Shown piece by piece: positions 39,175-48,100 of a stretch of 64,000 nt of DNA. The DNA is from Hemibagrus wyckioides. Its lineage: Eukaryota > Chordata > Actinopteri > Siluriformes > Bagridae. Location: NCBI RefSeq assembly GCF_019097595.1, contig NC_080734.1:19458392-19522391 (forward strand), written 5' to 3'. The position numbers and the translations under genes are program-made. Within the stretch, counting starts at the first letter, position 1; the number at the start of each line of letters is the position of its first letter. The notes below the pieces were generated by a model. That model saw only the letters and a list, made by a program, of their open reading frames with translations, ran no database searches and was not told where the DNA came from.

Positions 39175-42100
39175 AGAGAGAGAGGTGTATGTGTGTGTGT
39201 GGAGAGAGAGAGAGAGAGAGAGAGAGAGGTGTATGTGTGTGTGTGTGGAGAGAGAGAGAGAGAGAGAGTGAGAGAGAGCCTTATAGTCTTTCCTCATTCT
39301 TCCTCTCTCATTAACACTTACACACAAAGTTTCATCTTGGAATGGACCGGTATCCTTTATGTACCAGATTCCCTGCCAATCCTACAGGAAGTCATTCTTG
39401 TATTGTTTTCCTGTAGCCCCGACCCCGTTCCTCTCTCCTCACCCCATAGTGGATCCAAGATCTCCTAGGTGAGATGAAGCAAACATTATCTACTAGTGAT
39501 TATGAATAACAGTCTCACTGAAGCAGATCTTTGGATAAGACCACCTTTCAAGACCTCACTCCAGGTGTGCACCTTTGTCATGTTAAATCTAATCGCTATT
39601 ATGGACTTGTCCTGTCTGAGGCATAAAGGTCAGGGGCTGAAGTTTCCCTCCTGAGGTTGATCTTTACTTCTGCCTGCTGTGTGCCTCTTCTGGGAGAAAA
39701 CAAAATGGCTGCCATGACCTTTTTGTCAGCCATCTCTAATCAGAGCTGAGGAAAAATTAGCAAAAGGATTAGGATGTTGTTTAGTCTTTATGTGTGTGTG
39801 TGTGTGTGTACTGTATATATTCAACAGTAATTGTAACTTTCTGTATTTCTCTGTGAACAGGAACTGGTGTGCCTATGTGGTGATGAAATCTGTTAGCTGT
39901 GTAATGGAGGATGGAGTGGAGACCTACGTGAAGCCTGATTACCAGCCGTGTGGTTGGGGCCAATGCTCTCGGGTTGTGGTGTAAGTATTTGCTCCGTTTG
40001 TTAGAAATGTAATCCCACTGACCATCCTGCCTCTCTCGTGAGCTGGTCAACGTCCTCATAGAGCAGTGACTTAGCATACAAGCATGCATTGTACATATTT
40101 AAAGCACATATTCAGAACAGAGCGAATGAGGAAGAAACCCAAAAAGCAACAGAGATTGCCATGATCTGTATGGATATGAATAGATATGGGGAAAAGAAAA
40201 AAGAAAACTTCTTACTGAAGTCATTTGTTACTGAAAACATTTCTGAAGTGTTTTCACTCATCTGTATTCAGCAGCATCAAGTGGATCATTCACTGAAGCA
40301 TTTCAGTTTAATTAGTGTTTAAAATCCACATCTCTCTTCATCAGGGAATGTGGGATGCTTTCGAGTTGCATCACCTTTTATATATTTTTTTGGGAGGAAG
40401 TTGGAAGAGAAACGAAAGTTAAGAGTAAAGAGCTGAAGAGAAAACAAGAAAGGTCAAATCTGAGCGATTTTGAAATTCTCTGCAGTCTTCCACAGCAGCG
40501 TGGATGGTATCTCTGAGGACTCAGAAACCTATATCGATCATTCTAAAGGAGGAGCAGTTCCTCTCTTCACTCACCTTCATCCATGAGATTAAATATAAGA
40601 ACACATTAAAAATTAAAATAAGGGTCTAATAATAGCAGCATATACAAATATGCTTGACTTCAGATCTCACTCGCCTTCCTGCTTTTCCAACATGGCATCA
40701 TTTTAGCCAACATGCTGCTTTGAATATAAAAACAATTTCCTTGTGTGATTTATTTGGGTTTCCTCAATCACCTGGATATTTCACATCAAACCATTTTCTT
40801 AATTCATCTAAATCTTTAATTCTGGCTTAATCTAATTGACATTTTTGTGTAATTTGGCTTCATCTTTAGGCCTTTTCACGTGCTTTACATTTTTATTTAT
40901 TTATTTACATTTATTTTCACCTCCACAGACATTAAAGGAGATTCCTCATCCTCGTTTGCTCGGCATTTCAGCTGTGAGATTTTATGGCGTTCTCTTCAGC
41001 ATTTCTAAAAAAATTTGTGATAGAATGTGATAGAATTGTTTTGTTCGGTTTGTTTTACACAAAGTTTCACACACATACACTATATTGCCAAAAGTATTCG
41101 CTCACCTGCCTTGACTCGCATATGAACTTAAGTGACATCCCATTCCTAATCCATAGGGTTCAATATGACGTCGGTCCACCCTTTGCAGCTATAACAGCTT
41201 CAACTCTTCTGGGAAGGCTGTCCACAAGGTTTAGGAGTGTGTTTATGGGAATTTTTGACCATTCTTCCAGAAGCGCATTTGTGAGGTCACACACTGATGT
41301 TGGACGAGAAGGCCTGGCTCTCAGTCTCCACTCTAATTCATCCCAAAGGTGTTCTATCGGGTTGAGGTCAGGACTCTGTGCAGGCCAGTCAAGTTCATCC
41401 ACACCAGACTCGGTCATCCATGTCTTTATGGACCTTGCTTTGGTCACTGGTGCACAGTCATGTTGGAAGAGGAAGGGGCCAGCTCCAAACTGTTCCCACA
41501 AAGTTGGGAGCATGGAATTGTCCAAAATGTCTTGGTATGCTGAAGCATTCAGAGTTCCTTTCACTGGAACTAAGGGACCAAGCCCAGCTCCTGAAAAACA
41601 ACCCCACACCATAATCCCCCCTCCACCAAACTTTACACTTGGCACAATGCAGTCAGACAAGTACCGTTCTCCTGGCAACCGCCAAACCCAGACTCGTCCA
41701 TCAGATTGCCAGATGGAGAAGCGCGATTGGTCACTCCAGAGAACGCGTCTCCACTGCACTAGAGTCCAGTGGCGGCGTGCTTTACACCACTGCATCCGAC
41801 GCTTTGCATTGCACTTGGTGATGTATGGCTTGGATGCAGCTGCTCGGCCATGGAAACCCATTCCATGAAGCTCTCTGCGCACTGTTCTTGAGCTAATCTG
41901 AAGGCCACATGAAGTTTGGAGGTCTGTAGTGATTGACTCTGCAGAAAGTTGGCGACCTCTTCGCACTATGCGCCTCAGCATCCGCTGACCCCGCTCCGTC
42001 AGTTTACGTGGCCTACCACTTCGTGGCTGAGTTGCTGTCGTTCCCAAACACTTCCACGTTCTTATAATACAGCTGACAGTTGACTGTGGAATATTTAGGA

Positions 42101-45100
42101 GCGAGGAAATTTCACGACTAGATTTGTTGCACAGGTGGCATCCTATCACAGTTCCACGCTGGAATTCACTGAGCTCCTGAGAGCGACCCATTCTTTCACA
42201 AATGTTTGTAAAAACAGTCTGCATGCCTAGGTGCTTGATTTTATACACCTGTGGCCATGGAAGTGATTGGAACACCTGATTCTGATTATTTGGATGGGTG
42301 AGCGAATACTTTTGGCAATATAGTGTATCTTTACTTCAACACTGATAAATGAGGCCTAATATACACATGCTATACATGCACAATTGATGAGTTTCTAATG
42401 TCTGCACATAGCCAGATTTTCTCTACTTCTGAAGCTCTGAAACTAACCTCTGATTCTTCTAATCTTCTGGTTCTTTGAAAACTGTGTTGCTGTTCGTACC
42501 TTCTCGTGTATCTTAGAAACATAACAAGCAAAAGTTTTCCTCTAAGAATAGAATGAGATAACACCTAGAGTAGTGTTGAATGATCCTGAGGGATTTGGGG
42601 GTATATGAACATGTTCATTAGAATAATTTTATACAATTCTCAGTCTGATCTAAAACTTCAAGCAGTTGGTATGTTTTTACATTTTTTTGTCACTGCAATA
42701 TACAATACAACACATTGCTAACTCTGGTATTATAGAAGCATTTTTAGATATTTTACAGTATATTTTTAAGGTCAGCAGGCACGGGGACTTAGTGGTTAGC
42801 ACGTTTGCCTCACACCTCTAGCGTCCTGGGTTCGAGTCTCGCTCCTGCTCACTCTGTGTGTGAGTTTGCATGTTCTCCTCGTGCTTGGTGGGTTTCCTCC
42901 CACAGTTCAGATATGCTTCTAGGCTGATTGGAGTCTCTAAATTGCCTGTGGGGGGTGTTGGCCCTCTGTCCTGACATGATGCCACAGATGAAATTTTTAA
43001 GATCAGCCTTTCCTCTTCACTGAATGTGTTTAAATCTACGTCTAAACTTTCTTACTCAATAGATATCGGACTTTCAGAAGACCAAAGTACAAGATTGCTT
43101 ACAAAATGGTGTCAGAGATGGAATGGAAGTGCTGTAATGGTTACTCAGGTGAAGACTGCAGCCACGGCCCCAACAGCAACTCACAGTTCAACAACAGTGG
43201 AACTTCTACCTCTGGATCTGGCACTGGGAATGAACAGAGCGGTGGAAAAGGTACAGAACATGTGACCTTGGCTTTATAGAAACCCATTTTATGATGCATT
43301 GTAATTATAGAGCCTTTAGTTCTAGCAGTTTATCTACTGGGTTCATATATAGTTCTATGTAGTTAGTACCTACAGTATGTTTTATCAACTGTGAACAAAT
43401 GTAATTGGAGAGTTCGCGAATTTGGGCCTGTTCACACCTGAAAGTGAATCGCTGAAACACATCTATTTACACCTGGCATTGAGAACGTGTCTCTGTGAGC
43501 ACTCAGGATCTGGTTTCATACATCATTTCCTCTGGATGAAGGATCATATTTATTACGTCAATCTTGTGCTGTATTTGTTTTCAGGCAGAAAACACAGAGA
43601 CAGAGCATTGAACCATGTACTTTGTGCTGTCCTTTTAATTGGATCACCAAGGATGTGAATGGGGCTTCAGTTTCTCCTGAGCTTAATAGTTCTGGTTTTT
43701 CATCCCCTGACCTCCTATAATACCAGGTCTGACAGACAGGGGTTTGATGTCCTGCCCGTATAAGCCTTGCCATACATCTGTATAGGCCCTGCCATATGTA
43801 TAGGTCTTGCCTCTGCTCCTCCATCTCAGTGTTTTTTTTAGATAATGGTAAGGTTTGACGTTTAAAAGATTTGAAAAGGTTTTAGCCCTCTGTAAAAGTG
43901 CTCTGAGGATCCATCCATTCAGCTAAGGGTGAAAACTGTTCAAGCAAGAAGTACTCTTTCCAATTTGTTCAAACATTAAGTGGTCAATTCAGTGCTATTT
44001 TAAATCTTCCAGACATATTAAAATGCAAAAATACTATTTAGTGCCCTGTACAGGCACATAAGACTTATTTATTTATTTATTGATCTCTGGATGAGAAAGC
44101 CCTTTATTGGCCAAGTAAGATTTCATTTAGAAGGAATTTTACAGACTTCATTAACACATACTAAATGTCAGAACATGAAATTAACAAAAAATAAATAAAA
44201 GGGTAAAACTGTGCCTGGTTCAGTCGATGATCAGTCCAGTCTATGCTTTAATTCTGCTCTTGTTGAACCAACAATGTTGTTCTATGCTTGCTGTGCAAAA
44301 ACTAAGCTGTCATGTATCAAGTGCTGTTCTCTAAGCAGCGAATCAATGTGGAAGGATCGTATATTGTTAAAATTTGCAGTAACTGTGTGATTAACATAAT
44401 CATTATGACTTGCTTACCTTCTACATCCTTTCTCCACCATGAAGAACATTGTTCCCCACCATTAAAGATCAATCTGGCAGTTGACAGTAGTACACATTCA
44501 ATCAAAATTCGGGGCTGGACATTCATGGTTTGTCTAAGATATCTATCTGGCCCATAGTCCTGGTTTCATGTCAGCTCCATTCTGTTGAAGTATAGAACCA
44601 AGCCATAGAGATCAGGAAGTATAGAAGCAATAGAATAATTCCCATATTTATTGAGTGTTTTTATTTCCCCTTCCCTAGGCAGTGGGGATCGTGATAAAAT
44701 CCTACAACTTGAGGAGAAGATTCAGAGTCTGACTAAAGAACTCCATAAAATTCAGTCCACGTTAGAGGGAGTGAATCATAGACTACAAGAAGAGTCACAT
44801 GGAGTCCACATTGCTGATGCAGCGCAACCAGAAATGAGGGAAACCATTAACAGCATTCAGACCAAGCTGGACCTGCTTGACAACATGACGCAAGTACATG
44901 ACAAGACCCTCACCAGTATAAACAACCATCTAGTCGGTGGCAGTAGTGCAGGCAATGAGCTAGACAGAAATGGTCAGTACAGCAAAATGAAGGATGAGAT
45001 TCTACGCGAGCTAGAACTTCGCATCACGCTCTCCTGCTCCGCCTGCCAGAGTGGAGTGGAGAGCATTCAGCAGCAACAGCAGGAAGACAGGGAGAGAATC

Positions 45101-48100
45101 CGTGCCCTGGAAAAGCACATGAATGTCATGGAGCTGCACCACAGGCAGACAGTGGAGGTGCTGCAGAGGGATCTGGCCCGCTCACAGACCTGCTGTGACT
45201 CCATGGAGGACCTGGAGAGGCGCGTGGGCGCAGTTGAAAAGAAGGTTAGTTCCACTGCAGAAGCATATGATGTCCTACAGGGCCGCATTGATAAAGAGTT
45301 GAAAGGAACCAATGGACGCGGAAAGGGATCAGAGGAGAAGTTAAGCAGCCGCTTGAGAGAGTTGGAGCGCAGACTGAATGGAACAGTGAGGAAAGCTGAG
45401 CAAAAATGCTCTCACACCGAGACCAGCATGAAGGAGCTAGTGCAAAGAGAAATCAGCAAGATACGAAACTCTGTTCTTGATCAAAATGCTTTTAATCTTA
45501 GACTTTCTAACATTGAGTTCGACATGAGGGACATAAAGGATTACGTTGATGTCCACAAGGATCGCATCAGTGAGTTGGAAAACAAGACGTCTGTTTTTGA
45601 CAGCAAGTTATCATCAGTTGTTGTTTTGTGTGCAGATACATGTGCGGCACAAGAAAATAAAACTGAGGATGTTGTTAAAACACTGGAGTGGAAAGTCATT
45701 GCCAACCAGGAAGACATCCAGAGGTTTGACACCAGGCTGAAAGATCTCTCTGTGTCAGGTGACTCCATGATGGACCAAATTGCAGACTTAAGCCACAACG
45801 TTCAGGAAATCACGGCTCTGATTGGTGAGAACGGAGAGAATTTTAATAAGATTGTCACAGATGTGGAGATATTAAGGGCTAACTGTGATGGATGCAGTTC
45901 TGCTTTCAGTGACATGGAGAATGAACTCAGGAGCTTGAAAAACACAACCCTCAGCACCTTTGACAAATATCAAGGTGAATTCACTAAATTGCACCGAAAA
46001 GTGAACTCTGAAGAAAGTGCATGCTCACAGGTCTGCTCCAACCTGCAGGAGGAAGTGGGCAAGCTTAAAGAGGAAGTGGAGCAATGCCAAGAACAGGGAA
46101 AGATTAGTAGGACTGAACACCAGGAACATATAGATGGTCAGAATTTCATAATTAGCACAGCAGTAAAGAATCTCCAGTCCATTCAGGGTGAGCTCTCTGA
46201 AATCAAGCTGACCTTCGACTCCATCAATGACACCATGAAGAGACTGGATCACACCGTACAGAGACACGGCAGCACTATAACTGAACTGGGTACTACGAAG
46301 AATAATATCTTTTCACAGATCAACAAGATCCAGGAAGAGCTGGACGAGCACATAGAGGACAGTCAGGAGCAGTTCAAAAACATTAGCCGGGATATTCAGA
46401 GGTTTAAAATCAATCTGCTGGAGCAGATGGGAGAATGCAGATATGCTGGTGAGGGGCTGCAGAAGAGGCTTTTGAAAATGGAGAATGTTTGTGGCAGACT
46501 GGAGTCACTTTCAGAGAATCTGCAGCAGATCAAGAATATAATAAACAGACAGGTTTCTGGATTGTGGACCTGTGTGAACGGGCTCAATGCTACCGTCATT
46601 ACTCAGGGAGAAGCCATACACAACATTGAGAGTGTTCATTTAGAGAATATCCATGGCAAGATGAACGGTCTCAACTCTACACTACAGGATATGCTGAAAG
46701 AATTCCAGACTTTCACTGAACAGGACTTTATCGGTACGTACCCAGGAATAATAACAAGAGAAATGGTGATAATAGTAGAGGTGTCATTTGGTGCATAAAC
46801 AAAACTCACTCAAATTTCAAAACAAAATCACTTTAGAAAGAGATTTCTCATCAAATAGGTACTAATATGGTGGTTTCCTGCTATATAGTGAGTTTAAAGG
46901 TGTTAGGAGCTTGGGAACAGGGTTTTTCATAAGGAAGACTATCACCTGTGAGAGAAATTTATGATGAAAGAACAATCTGTAGGAATCTTAAGAACTTCAC
47001 ATTGATGAATTCATCCATTCGACTCTTACAACCCTAATGACACACTAGTGTTTCGAACTGAAGGGAACATTCATACACTAGACCAAGAAACAGATGTTGT
47101 GCCTCTTGTTAAACAGCTATATAAACTCCTGTACAATCTCAAATAAAGCTTTTAGAAGTTTTTAAAATGACATAAACATCGTATCTGAACCTGTTACCAT
47201 TTTGATATACATGAAATTCCAAACATTTATTGTAATAAAATCTGTTTTGTTTCAGGACCGCCTGGACCACAAGGAGAGAGAGGACCCCAGGGTTTACAAG
47301 GTCCAGTAGGTCCACAGGGCAGACCAGGTCCCCAGGGTATACCAGGGATTGTGGGACCAATTGGTGAGCCAGGTATGCAAAACAAAACAAAAGGAAAAAA
47401 ACCCAAACTATGAAAACTCCATGACTACTTAATTTATTACTTAATTAAACCTTTAAATGTCTTTGTTTTGTTTGCAGGCCCAAAAATATAGAAACTCCAT
47501 AACTATTTCATTTGCTACTTAATTAAACCTTTAAATGTTTTTTTGTTCCTTTACAGGCCTAAGAGGCGAAAAAGGTTAGTGTTTTAATGCTTTTCGAGTC
47601 ATTATCCTTCACACAGATAAAGTGCTTAATGACAACACAAGTAAGACTTCACTACCTCACAGTACTAAACTAAAGCAATAAGACCTGTGCCGTGGTTTAC
47701 AGCGATTACACAACAGCTCAGGGGTGTTGTTAGGCCCCAACAGCTCATGGAGCTTATTGGCTTTATAAAATGGTTACTACATAAACCTGGCAAGCTGGTA
47801 AACTCCATTGAAACACACAGCATCAAAAAATACAAGAATTATTTTCAGATCTTCAGCAACATTTTTCAGACTGGTTGGAAGCAGCACACTCATTATAAAC
47901 ACTGTACACTCAGTTATACTCCAGTCCAGTAGGTGGTGATAATGCAGCTTTCAGGTGGCATCATTGGCCAATATTAAACATTTGAGAGCTACGTCTAAGC
48001 CCTGCTTTAACTGTGAAAAAGAATGGTTAAAGTGACTTAGTGGAAACAACACAATTAGCATTGTAGCCTGGTTTAATGTAGTACGTTAGCATGCTGCTGC

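Noticed and set aside
38944..39468. Overlapping frames of 98-163 codons on both strands
   Set aside because: Artefacts of the GA/GTGTATG array (RERERE and LSLSLS).
44651..44678. ATG at 44651 as the start of a separate coiled-coil gene
   Set aside because: The stretch lies before a good acceptor (TTCCCTAG) whose phase matches the EMI-domain exon; the reading frame is part of emilin1.
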